Below are positions 1 through 7,474 of a DNA stretch of 64,000 nucleotides, piece by piece. Position 1 is the stretch's first letter. Each line of letters starts with the position of its first letter. Source of the stretch: Spirosoma sp. (lineage in GTDB: Bacteria > Bacteroidota > Bacteroidia > Cytophagales > Spirosomataceae); NCBI RefSeq assembly GCF_026391055.1, contig NZ_JAPLET010000026.1, positions 124,001 to 188,000 of the forward strand. Reading direction: 5' to 3'. Both the position numbers and the translations under genes were made by a program. The notes under the pieces were generated by a model. It did not search any database and was not told the origin of the DNA. It was given only the letters and a program-made list of their open reading frames with translations.

Positions 1-436
1 TCACATCCGGCTTGCCATCCTTATTCGTATCGCGAAGCAGCGTGATCCGATTGGCACTGGCTTCCGTGCGCTCAGAGTTACTCTTCCCCGTTACGGCATT
101 CACCACTTTTGTCTTAATACCCTTTCGTTCGGTGTTGGCTTCGGCGACAAACACATCGCCATTTGGCCCGACGTAAATCCAGCGGGGACTGGCTAAATCA
201 CGGGCATACTCGGTTACTGTAAAACCCGCCGGTGCTTGGGGCGTTTTGCCTTCCGGCCAGCCAACGACATTGCTGAACTTCTGGCTTGATTCGGTAGCGT
301 AAGGAGCTGGCAGCGTAAGTGTGGTATCGGCGGTAGCTACCGTTTCGCCGGTTTGATTGGTTTCTTTTTTCTGGTTACACGCCAGCATGGAAACCGACAG
401 CGCAGCGGCTGACAGTAATATTTTCGTTCTTTTCAT
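1..436 (-). CDS. Sorbosone dehydrogenase-like lipoprotein, 3' end outside the window
   Basis: The reading frame starts at an ATG whose complement is at 434-436 and stays open to the window edge, so only the first ~145 residues are seen. The N-terminus is a lipoprotein signal peptide with lipobox SMLAC at about residues 18-22, followed by a Ser/Thr-rich linker and the start of a beta-propeller (GFTVTEYARDLASPRWIYV, then PNGDVFVAEA and a DTNKDGKPDV-type loop). This is typical of the soluble glucose/sorbosone dehydrogenase family, which oxidises sugars in the periplasm, often with PQQ. The cofactor and substrate cannot be judged from this fragment. It lies 56 bases downstream of a small secreted protein on the same strand and may be co-transcribed with it. 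Confidence 0.75.
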   Translation of the reverse strand, partial: MKRTKILLSAAALSVSMLACNQKKETNQTGETVATADTTLTLPAPYATESSQKFSNVVGWPEGKTPQAPAGFTVTEYARDLASPRWIYVGPNGDVFVAEANTERKGIKTKVVNAVTGKSNSERTEASANRITLLRDTNKDGKPDV

Positions 437-492
437 CGTTGAGTTGAGTCGATTGAATTATCTCTTACTCAACTCCCTGAGCAATCGTTTGG

Positions 493-855
493 TTATGGAT
501 TGTCTCTTTTAGCTGTCAACTCGGTACCCTGAACCGACATCGTCAGACTTGTGACGGCTTTGGTAGCGGTATCCCAGGCGAAGGTGATGATAGAGCCGTA
601 GGAACTGGTCGATTGATAGGTATTGGCCTTAGCTTGCTTCACTAACTTGTTTTTGCCGTAGGTATCCGCTTCACCAAACAACTCACCCTTCTCAGCCGTG
701 ACCGTAAATTTCTGGATCGGGCTGCCACTGGCAAAAGTGTATGAGCCCACGTAAGCTTTCAGTTTCGATGTATCGGCCGGGGCCGTCTGCGCATTTGCGG
801 ATATAGAAATAACCAATAAACAAACGGACAGGATAAAGTTAAATACGTATTTCAT
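493..855 (-). CDS. Small secreted protein with DUF3471-like beta domain
   Basis: This 120-residue protein has a Sec signal peptide (hydrophobic stretch, cleavage after about ANA, residue 22). The mature part has the pattern YVGSYTF...FTVTAEKGELFGE...ITFAWD...SLTMSVQG.ELTAKR. This resembles the DUF3471 domain found at the C-terminus of many beta-lactamase-like proteins and as small free-standing proteins in Bacteroidota. No catalytic residues are apparent; a binding or stability role is likely but unproven. It precedes the sorbosone-dehydrogenase-like gene on the same strand. Confidence 0.6.
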   Translation of the reverse strand: MKYVFNFILSVCLLVISISANAQTAPADTSKLKAYVGSYTFASGSPIQKFTVTAEKGELFGEADTYGKNKLVKQAKANTYQSTSSYGSIITFAWDTATKAVTSLTMSVQGTELTAKRDNP

Positions 856-911
856 AAGGGTTTATCGTTAAGCGTTATGACTAATGAAGCCAGACAAAGC
901 TCCCGGATTGC

Positions 912-1319
912 TTACAAGGTACGCGAAAATCTGGCATAGGGAATTGGCCCTTTATAAAATACTTCACTAACGGCCTCCATACCAAAACGACGATAAAAAT
1001 CAGCGGTATCCAGCCGGGCATCGCACCAGATTGTCTGGGCTCCTAATTGTCTGGCTTCATCCATGACATGATTGAGCAGACGCGTTCCGATACCCTGCCG
1101 CTGGCGATCGGGCCGGGCGGCAAATTTCCGAAAACGGCTTTCTTGGCCCTTGACAAACAACGAAATAACGGCCACCAGCTCGCCTTCCTGAAACGCGCCA
1201 ATATGGTGGCCTTCGGCATCATTCTCGACTTTCACATAGTCGAAGGGCTTATCGGGCCACAGAACCGAATGGCGGAGAGGGTACGTTTCCTCAGCAGAAA
1301 TGGGTTGTATATAAACCAT
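912..1319 (-). CDS. GNAT-family N-acetyltransferase
   Basis: This 135-residue protein carries the acetyl-CoA pyrophosphate-binding signature of the GNAT fold (RQRQGIGTRLL, around residues 70-80), preceded by the strand KFAARPD and followed by the typical helix and FYRRFGM strand near residue 108. GNAT enzymes transfer an acyl group from acyl-CoA to an amine; the substrate cannot be told here. The start codon lies one base after the stop of the upstream dehydratase/racemase gene, so the two are almost certainly translated from one mRNA. That pairing makes an amino-acid or amine substrate possible, but this is inference. Confidence 0.85.
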   Translation of the reverse strand: MVYIQPISAEETYPLRHSVLWPDKPFDYVKVENDAEGHHIGAFQEGELVAVISLFVKGQESRFRKFAARPDRQRQGIGTRLLNHVMDEARQLGAQTIWCDARLDTADFYRRFGMEAVSEVFYKGPIPYARFSRTL

Positions 1320-1320
1320 A

Positions 1321-2268
1321 TCAAAAGGGCAGTTTTCCTAAGTCTACGTTGCCACCGGTTAAAATAATACCGATTTTTTGCCCAGCGAACTTGTCTTTGT
1401 GTTTCAGCACAGCAGCCAGCGGAACCGCGCAGGAAGGCTCGATAATGATTTTCATTCGCTCCCAGATTAGCCGCATGGCCGCAACTATTTCTGGATCAGA
1501 CACCGTCAGAATATCCGTGACGTGCGCCCTGATAATGGCTAACGTTCGTTCGCTGAGGCTGGTCATGAGCCCGTCAGCAATGGTATTGATGTAAGGCGCT
1601 CTCTCGACCTGTCCGCTCTTAAAAGACAGGATCGCATCGGCGGCTCCCTCCGGTTCTCCGGCAATCACGCGAGTCGACGGCGACAAGTAATGCGTTGATA
1701 GGGCAGTACCACTCAACAACCCTCCCCCACCCACAGGCGCCAGAATGACATCGAAAGGCTGGTCACCTCCGATATCTTCAATAAGCTCTTTGGCAGCGGT
1801 AGCCTGTCCAGCAATAACTCGATCATCATCGAAAGGGTGAACGAGTACCGCACCGGTTCGTGCCATCACTTCCCGAACGCCAGCCTCGCGGGCGTCCAGC
1901 GTTGGTTCGCATTCGATCACATTGGCACCATATCCCAGCACGGCCTCTTTTTTCACCTGCGGGGCCGTGCGCGGCATTACTATGTAAGCGGGCACGCCTA
2001 CCTGCCGGGCCGCAAAGGCGACAGCCTGCGCGTGGTTGCCCGACGAGTGTGTGGTAATGGCAGACCCCTCTTTATTCTGAGCGACCTGCAACACGGCATT
2101 AAGGCCACCTCGTGCTTTGAATGCGCCTATTTTCTGAAAGTTCTCACATTTAAAAAACAGCTCGGCTCCAGCCCGTTCGTTAATGGTTTGATTGGTAAGC
2201 ACTGCCGTGCGGTGAATAAATGGCCGGATGCGGTCATGCGCTTCCTGAATGGTTTCGAGTGTGATCAT
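1321..2268 (-). CDS. PLP-dependent serine/threonine dehydratase or serine racemase
   Basis: This 315-residue cytoplasmic enzyme of PLP fold type II has the PLP lysine in GAFKARG (Lys51), the substrate/cofactor loop SSGNHAQ (residues 75-81) and the phosphate-binding glycine loop PVGGGGLLSG near residue 180. The length fits catabolic threonine dehydratase, threo-3-hydroxyaspartate ammonia-lyase or serine racemase, and lacks the C-terminal ACT regulatory domain of biosynthetic IlvA. These activities are not separable by eye. It is the first gene of a two-gene unit with the GNAT protein. A 21-base hairpin (2276-2296) lies directly upstream of its start. Confidence 0.85.
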   Translation of the reverse strand: MITLETIQEAHDRIRPFIHRTAVLTNQTINERAGAELFFKCENFQKIGAFKARGGLNAVLQVAQNKEGSAITTHSSGNHAQAVAFAARQVGVPAYIVMPRTAPQVKKEAVLGYGANVIECEPTLDAREAGVREVMARTGAVLVHPFDDDRVIAGQATAAKELIEDIGGDQPFDVILAPVGGGGLLSGTALSTHYLSPSTRVIAGEPEGAADAILSFKSGQVERAPYINTIADGLMTSLSERTLAIIRAHVTDILTVSDPEIVAAMRLIWERMKIIIEPSCAVPLAAVLKHKDKFAGQKIGIILTGGNVDLGKLPF

Positions 2269-2275
2269 AAAGGTT

Positions 2276-2296
2276 CAAACAGCTAGAAGCTGTTTG
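2276..2296. repeat. Short hairpin with CAAACAGC/GCTGTTTG arms
   Basis: Nine-base perfect inverted arms (CAAACAGCT and AGCTGTTTG) are separated by AGA. It sits just upstream of the dehydratase start. A sequence of the same length and outer arms, with a GAAG core, occurs at 61826-61846, and a related GC-richer pair flanks the sequence after sucC (34664-34743). It may be a repeat family member or a regulatory hairpin; function is unknown. Confidence 0.45.
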
Positions 2297-2506
2297 CATA
2301 TATGGAGCTATACTACAAAAAAACAGGCAGAGGCTATCTGAATCTTTAAGCTGTTTGACACAAAGTACGGAAGAAAACAATTTCGTATGGGCTAAACTCT
2401 TACCCCATCAGCCAATCAAATGAGTAATTTACCGCTGTTTTATTTCTTTGTCCGGTAAGCAACCAACTGCTTACTCAAAACCTATGTCTCGTAAACCCGT
2501 TTCGTT

Positions 2507-3433
2507 ATGACCTCCGACCGTCGTTCGTTTTTGAAACAAGCTGCTGGCTCATTAGCGGCTATGGCTATAGTGCCAACTGCTTTCGCCGAAGCTCCCGCGA
2601 AGAAGATGTTCTTCGATATTTCATTGGCCGAGTGGTCGCTCCATAAAGCACTGTTCGCTAAAAAAATCACCAATTTAGACTTCCCCGGCATCGCCCGCAA
2701 AGAGTTCGATATCAGCATTGTTGAGTATGTAAACCAGTTCTTCAAAGATAAAGCGCAGGACAAAACCTACCTCAACGACCTGCTGGCCCGATGCAAGGAC
2801 AACGGCATTACCAATAACCTCATCATGATCGATGGCGAAGGCAATCTGGGTGCCTCGGACGCAGCTGAGCGGACAAAAGCAGTCGAAAATCACCACAAAT
2901 GGGTCGAATGCGCTAAATACCTGGGCTGCAAGACTATTCGGGTCAATGCCGCCGGACAGGGTACCGCCGAAGAAGTAGCTAAAGCTGCCGTTGATGGCCT
3001 GAGTAAGCTGGGAGAATTTGCCAAAACGATGAATATCAACGTCATCGTCGAGAATCACGGCGGCTATTCGTCCAATGGCCAGTGGCTGTCGGGTGTGATG
3101 AAGCAGGTCGGGATGAAGAACGTGGGTACGTTGCCTGATTTCGGCAACTTCTGTATCAAGCGGGGCGACAACCACACTTGCGCTGAAGAATATGACCGTT
3201 ACAAAGGCACGGCTGAACTAATGCCGTTTGCCAAAGGCGCTTCGGCTAAGTTCTATGACTTCGACACCAATGGCAATTGTGTTGAAACCGACTACAACCG
3301 GATTCTCAAGATTGTGAAAGACAGCAAGTTCAAAGGTATTATTGGTATCGAATATGAAGGCGATAAGATGGATGAATACGCTGGTATCCGGCAGGCAAAA
3401 GCTGTGCTGGAGCGTGTGGGTCCAATAGCTTAA
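2507..3433 (+). CDS. Tat-exported sugar isomerase/epimerase-like TIM-barrel protein
   Basis: This 308-residue protein starts with a twin-arginine leader (DRRSFLKQ, then a hydrophobic stretch and a cleavage site near AFA). The rest is an AP-endonuclease-2/xylose-isomerase-like TIM barrel: a metal-binding Glu in NVIVENHGG, an Asp in GTLPDFGNF, a His-bearing SAKFYDF region and a C-terminal GIEYEGD strand. Members isomerise or epimerise keto-sugars or hydroxypyruvate with a divalent metal; export suggests action on a periplasmic sugar. The next gene, 124 bases downstream on the same strand, is an aldehyde dehydrogenase of oxidative sugar catabolism. Two more proteins of this barrel family lie at 12845 and 47235. 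Confidence 0.8.
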   Translation: MTSDRRSFLKQAAGSLAAMAIVPTAFAEAPAKKMFFDISLAEWSLHKALFAKKITNLDFPGIARKEFDISIVEYVNQFFKDKAQDKTYLNDLLARCKDNGITNNLIMIDGEGNLGASDAAERTKAVENHHKWVECAKYLGCKTIRVNAAGQGTAEEVAKAAVDGLSKLGEFAKTMNINVIVENHGGYSSNGQWLSGVMKQVGMKNVGTLPDFGNFCIKRGDNHTCAEEYDRYKGTAELMPFAKGASAKFYDFDTNGNCVETDYNRILKIVKDSKFKGIIGIEYEGDKMDEYAGIRQAKAVLERVGPIA

Positions 3434-3557
3434 AAGTCTATAATGTCAATTTTATGGCCTGTCTATGCACGAACATGCGTACTCAGGCCACTTTTTTAAC
3501 CTTCCTGTTGTTCTCTTAAAACCTATACTTACGTCAGGTTTCGATTCATTCAAACGT

Positions 3558-5168
3558 ATGTCAACCACGCAACAATCTGTTACCCTCAGCTTTATTGGCA
3601 ATGAGCCCGTTACCGGCGACGGTAACTTTTTCAAAGCTTTCGCGCCCTCCCTTCACGAGAATCTTGCCGATGACTTCGCAAATGTATCCGCAGAACAGGC
3701 AAATTTGGCCATCGACAAAGCGGCCGAAGCTTTTCCGATTTATGCTAAGCTAAGTGGGGCGCAACGGGCCGATTTTTTAGACGCTATTGCCGCCGAAATA
3801 GAAGCCATTGGCGATGAACTTATTGAGCGGGCCGTGCTGGAGAGCGGGTTGCCTACGGGTCGGATTTCGGGCGAGCGAGGCCGCACGACGGGTCAGTTAC
3901 GACTATTCGCCAATGTACTTCGTGAAGGTTCGTGGGTGGATGCCCGTATTAACCCGGCCCTCCCCGACAGACAGCCTCTACCTCGCCCCGACTTGCGCCG
4001 GATGCTGGTGCCCTTGGGACCAGTCGTCGTTTTTGGCGCCAGTAATTTTCCACTTGCCTTCTCGGTAGCTGGTGGCGATACGGCATCGGCCCTGGCCGCC
4101 GGTTGTCCGGTTGTTGTAAAAGCGCACCCCTCACATCCAGGCACATCGTCTTTGGTAGGTCAAGCTATTATAACAGCCGCTCAGAAATCCGGAATGCCCG
4201 ATGGCGTTTTTTCGCTGCTCCATGCCGACATTGAGGTAGCTCAGCAACTGGTAGCGCATCCGGCCGTGAAAGCAGTTGGTTTTACGGGCTCAAGAGCTGG
4301 TGGGCTGGCGTTGTTGCGTGTAGCTCAGGGCCGCCCCGAGCCTATTCCCGTTTATGCCGAAATGAGTGCAGTCAATCCGTTTGTTGTTTTACCGGGTGCG
4401 ATCAGCCAAGAGACAGGATCAAATTCTGCGGCAACAGTAGCCGCCGGTCTGGCGGGTTCAGTTACGCTGGGTGTGGGCCAGTTCTGCACCAATCCAGGCT
4501 TGGTTTTCTTACTCGATTCGCCTAAAACACAGGATTTCCTGGATACATTAGCGGAGAAGATCCGTACTTCGGCACCGGCAACGATGTTGAATGCGGGCAT
4601 TTGTCAGGCGTATCAGAAGGGTGTTCAGCAGAACAGGATCATTCCGGGCGTTCACGTCCTGGCCGAAGCCGACGTCGATGCTGAAAGCAACCAGACGCAG
4701 GGACGCCCAACGATACTGAGCACCACGGCACCTATCTTCCTGAGCAGCCCAGCACTAAGCGAAGAGGTGTTTGGACCGACATCATTGGTTGTGGTGTGCG
4801 AAACCGAAGCTGAACTGGAAGAATGCCTGACAACACTAGAAGGTCAGCTTACCGCAACCATTTACGCTACACCGGCCGAACTGTCATTCTCGTCTGTCGA
4901 CTGGGTTTCTTTACTGCAGGCAAAGGCTGGACGGGTATTATTTGGCGGGTACCCGACGGGTGTCGAAGTATCGGAAGCCATGACACATGGTGGGCCATTT
5001 CCTGCTACGAGCGATAGCCGGTCGACGTCGGTCGGAACAGCCGCTATTCTTCGATTTGTTCGGCCCGTAACGTATCAGAGCTTTCCCGACGAGTTGTTAC
5101 CCCCCGCTTTACAAAATGCTAATCCGCTGGACATCTGGCGGAATGTGGATGGAAAGATTATGAAATAA
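3558..5168 (+). CDS. NADP-dependent aldehyde dehydrogenase, 2-ketoglutarate semialdehyde dehydrogenase type
   Basis: From the ATG at 3558 the product has 536 residues, matching the 2,5-dioxovalerate (alpha-ketoglutaric semialdehyde) dehydrogenase group, which ends the non-phosphorylative oxidation of pentoses, sugar acids and hydroxyproline by making 2-oxoglutarate. The frame is open upstream to 3465, but MSTTQQSVTLSFIGNEP fits the family start. Visible motifs are VFGASNFPLAFS, the nucleotide-loop region GFTGSRAGG, the general-base Glu in YAEMSAVNP (about residue 268) and the nucleophilic Cys in VGQFCTNPG (about residue 310). The stop codon is the first base triplet entering a strong shared hairpin terminator. 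Confidence 0.85.
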   Translation: MSTTQQSVTLSFIGNEPVTGDGNFFKAFAPSLHENLADDFANVSAEQANLAIDKAAEAFPIYAKLSGAQRADFLDAIAAEIEAIGDELIERAVLESGLPTGRISGERGRTTGQLRLFANVLREGSWVDARINPALPDRQPLPRPDLRRMLVPLGPVVVFGASNFPLAFSVAGGDTASALAAGCPVVVKAHPSHPGTSSLVGQAIITAAQKSGMPDGVFSLLHADIEVAQQLVAHPAVKAVGFTGSRAGGLALLRVAQGRPEPIPVYAEMSAVNPFVVLPGAISQETGSNSAATVAAGLAGSVTLGVGQFCTNPGLVFLLDSPKTQDFLDTLAEKIRTSAPATMLNAGICQAYQKGVQQNRIIPGVHVLAEADVDAESNQTQGRPTILSTTAPIFLSSPALSEEVFGPTSLVVVCETEAELEECLTTLEGQLTATIYATPAELSFSSVDWVSLLQAKAGRVLFGGYPTGVEVSEAMTHGGPFPATSDSRSTSVGTAAILRFVRPVTYQSFPDELLPPALQNANPLDIWRNVDGKIMK

Positions 5169-5240
5169 TAAAAAGCAAGCTAAAAAAAGCGGTGCCACGA
5201 TTCAAAACCGTGGCACCGCTTTTTTTAGCTTGCTTTTTAT
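5168..5240. terminator. Bidirectional terminator: 32-bp perfect inverted repeat
   Basis: The arms at 5168-5199 and 5209-5240 are perfect 32-base reverse complements separated by a 9-base loop. Each arm carries a GC-rich core (GCGGTGCCACG) flanked by A/T runs, so a U-tract follows the stem in either direction. It overlaps the last base of the stop codon of the aldehyde dehydrogenase (5166-5168) and the whole stop codon of the convergent SDR gene (5237-5239), so it serves as terminator for both. Confidence 0.9.
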
Positions 5241-5938
5241 TTCAGACTTCCCATACCGCCATCAATACCGATAACCTGGCCGGTTATCCAGCTTGCCTGA
5301 TCGGTGAGCAGGTAGGCGGCCATGCCGGCAATATCCTCAGGCGTACCGTACCGATTGAGCGGATGCCGTTTATTGGCAGCCTCCCGTTTGGTGTCATCCC
5401 CCAGCAGGAAACCCGCTAAAGGCGTATCGGTTAGAGAAGGAGCCAGCACATTCACCCGGACGTTGAACGGTGCCAATTCAGCCGCCAGCGATTTACCAAG
5501 CCCCTCAACAGCCGATTTAGCTACCGATACGGACGAGTGCATACCCATCCCTAACTTGGCCGCAACCGTGCTGAAGAGAATAATACTGGCTGATTTCGAC
5601 TTTTTGATAACGGCATAGCTGGCATGAATAGCACTCACCGCGCCGAGCACGTTCAGTTCGAAATCACGACGGTAATCATCCAGGGTAAGCCGTTGGAACG
5701 GTTTGAGGTTAATGGTGCCGGGGCAATATACCAGACCATGGAGCGTGTCGGGAAGTTGATTCAGCGCATCGACAGCGGGGGTCTGGGTAATGTCCCACAC
5801 CATGTGCGTAGACTGAATACCTTCGGGCTGAGTTCGACCGGCGGTAAAAAGTGTAGCTCCCTGATCCTGTAGTTGCAGCGCCAGCGCATGGCCTATTCCC
5901 GAACTCGCTCCAATAATTAGAATATTTTTACCCTGCAT
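5237..5938 (-). CDS. SDR-family oxidoreductase lacking the usual catalytic tyrosine
   Basis: This 233-residue protein is a classical-length short-chain dehydrogenase/reductase: NAD(P) loop GASSGIG at residues 10-16, LVYCPG near 90, a Ser at 123 (FSTVAAK) and Lys141 in the active-site helix, and a C-terminal GQVIGIDGG. The position four before Lys141, where YxxxK enzymes have Tyr, is Val137 (MHSSVSVAK). The frame is intact and the rest of the fold is conserved, so this looks like a divergent subfamily and not decay. It follows folE on the same strand after 92 bases, so it may act on a pterin (sepiapterin-reductase-like role), but that is only inferred from context. Confidence 0.85.
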   Translation of the reverse strand: MQGKNILIIGASSGIGHALALQLQDQGATLFTAGRTQPEGIQSTHMVWDITQTPAVDALNQLPDTLHGLVYCPGTINLKPFQRLTLDDYRRDFELNVLGAVSAIHASYAVIKKSKSASIILFSTVAAKLGMGMHSSVSVAKSAVEGLGKSLAAELAPFNVRVNVLAPSLTDTPLAGFLLGDDTKREAANKRHPLNRYGTPEDIAGMAAYLLTDQASWITGQVIGIDGGMGSLK

Positions 5939-6030
5939 AATGGTTGTTGATGAAGTGTAATTGACGTGTACTGCTCCCAGTAAACAGACGTTAGTCCGTC
6001 TACAAGGCTTACCCTGAATTCCTACTTAAA

Positions 6031-6804
6031 TTAAATGCTCACACTGGGTTGCGTCACGAACCGCAGAAGTTCCTGCTTGGTGGCTTCCTCAGAAAACTTA
6101 CCACCATACGAAGATGTAATGGTGGAGCTGTTCACATCATGAATACCCCGTGTAGATACACACAGGTGCTTGGCGTCAATGATCACCGCTACATCTTCTG
6201 TTTCCAGAACACGCTTCAGTTCTTCGGCGATCTGCACCGTTAAACGCTCCTGCACCTGAGGCCGCTTGCAGAAATACTCAACAATTCGATTCAGTTTCGA
6301 TAAGCCAATTACCTTTCCACTAGAGATATAGGCGACATGTGCTTTTCCCAGAATGGGCACAAAATGGTGCTCACAGTAGGTCTGAACCGTAATGTCTTTC
6401 TCCACCAGCATTTCGTTGTACCGAAACTTGTTCTCGAATAAGGTGGCTTTTGGCTTATTAGCGGGATTTAGTCCACTAAACACCTCGTTAACATACATTT
6501 TAGCCACGCGACGGGGTGAACCTTTCAGACTATCGTCGGTCAGATCAAGTCCCATAATGGTCATTATCTCCCGAAAATGTTCTTCGATGAGGTCAATCTT
6601 CAAGGCATCGTCAAGGACAAAGGCATCAGGACGCATCGGTGTATCAATGGAGGTTGCTCCATGCGCATCACCGATTTCATCCACTAATTCGTCGGCATAA
6701 TCTCCGTCAAGGGCGTATCCATTTACAGGACTACCATTTACGGATTGCCCAGTCAACGGAGTACCATTAGACGGGGTATTCGACGAAGTTCCGTTCAGTT
6801 TCAT
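6031..6804 (-). CDS. folE: GTP cyclohydrolase I with N-terminal low-complexity extension
   Basis: FolE converts GTP to 7,8-dihydroneopterin triphosphate, the first step of folate, biopterin and some queuosine pathways. The catalytic core is complete: zinc ligands Cys and His in YCEHHF (about residue 143) and Cys in HLCVSTRG (about 213), plus GLSKLNRIVEYF, RPQVQERLT and the C-terminal SSYGG. The 257-residue length exceeds the usual ~200-220. The first ~40 residues are an Asn/Gly/Ser/Pro/Thr-rich repeat-like stretch (NGTP, NGSPVNG) that starts inside the end of the upstream PTPS-like gene (38-base overlap). An internal Met (57, MRPDAFV) could give the normal-size form. The overlap implies translational coupling. 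Confidence 0.95.
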   Translation of the reverse strand: MKLNGTSSNTPSNGTPLTGQSVNGSPVNGYALDGDYADELVDEIGDAHGATSIDTPMRPDAFVLDDALKIDLIEEHFREIMTIMGLDLTDDSLKGSPRRVAKMYVNEVFSGLNPANKPKATLFENKFRYNEMLVEKDITVQTYCEHHFVPILGKAHVAYISSGKVIGLSKLNRIVEYFCKRPQVQERLTVQIAEELKRVLETEDVAVIIDAKHLCVSTRGIHDVNSSTITSSYGGKFSEEATKQELLRFVTQPSVSI

Positions 6805-7198
6805 ACAGTCTGATTTTAAGGTCTAAGCCCTCGCTTAGCTGATTGCGTAAAATGTTATAGATAACGATGGCAATGTTTTCGGCCGATGGATTCAGGTCGG
6901 CAAATTCTTCCGTATCGAGGTTCAAATTCTTATGGTCGAACCGATCCGTAACGTGTTCTTTGATCAGATCGCCGAGCAGTTTCATGTCGATCACATAGCC
7001 CGTTTCATCATCAACAGGGCCGGTAACCTGCACAATCAACTCATAGTTGTGCCCGTGGTAGTTGGGATTGTTGCATTTGCCATAAACCCGCGTGTTTTTC
7101 TCATCCGACCAATTGGGGTTGTTCAGGCGATGAGCCGCGTTGAAATGTTCCTTTCGAAACACCGCAACCCGTGGGGCACTGGCCCGAGAATTATCCAT
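6767..7198 (-). CDS. 6-pyruvoyltetrahydropterin synthase / 6-carboxytetrahydropterin synthase family
   Basis: This 143-residue protein acts on dihydroneopterin triphosphate, the product of the overlapping FolE. Zinc-ligand histidines are seen in FNAAHRL and in the HGH of GKCNNPNYHGHNYEL (residues ~41-55), where Cys is the catalytic nucleophile; FDHKNLN and the Glu of YETERN complete the active site. The Cys-x5-HGH spacing and the GKCNNPN motif resemble animal-type PTPS more than bacterial QueD, which usually has a shorter Cys-x3-HGH loop. It may therefore make 6-pyruvoyltetrahydropterin (a biopterin route) instead of, or besides, the queuosine precursor. It is the first gene of the PTPS-folE-SDR group. 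Confidence 0.9.
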   Translation of the reverse strand: MDNSRASAPRVAVFRKEHFNAAHRLNNPNWSDEKNTRVYGKCNNPNYHGHNYELIVQVTGPVDDETGYVIDMKLLGDLIKEHVTDRFDHKNLNLDTEEFADLNPSAENIAIVIYNILRNQLSEGLDLKIRLYETERNFVEYPV

Positions 7199-7474
7199 AA
7201 AAATGAATCGAGTTAAAGTTCGATCAACCTGTCGTTACAAAGTTTGTGTACAACACAGGCAGACAGCCGAGCGGGTAGCCAGTACGCTCTTTCGTATGCG
7301 ATTGATACCTGATAAACCGACGAATCTTTTATTTTGTTCAACGTTTCCCAATAAATATTAAACAAAATTTTCGTCACTCTAAATTAATAACATCCGCTCA
7401 TCAGGTAATGTTCCCTCCCATGTACTCAGCCGGCAGACGCGGAACCAGACAGCATTAGTACCCGTTTTGACCCC

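Noticed and set aside
7140-7361. Open frame on the plus strand opposite the start of the PTPS-like gene
   Set aside because: It overlaps a well-supported gene, has no recognisable motif and has the composition of a non-coding frame.
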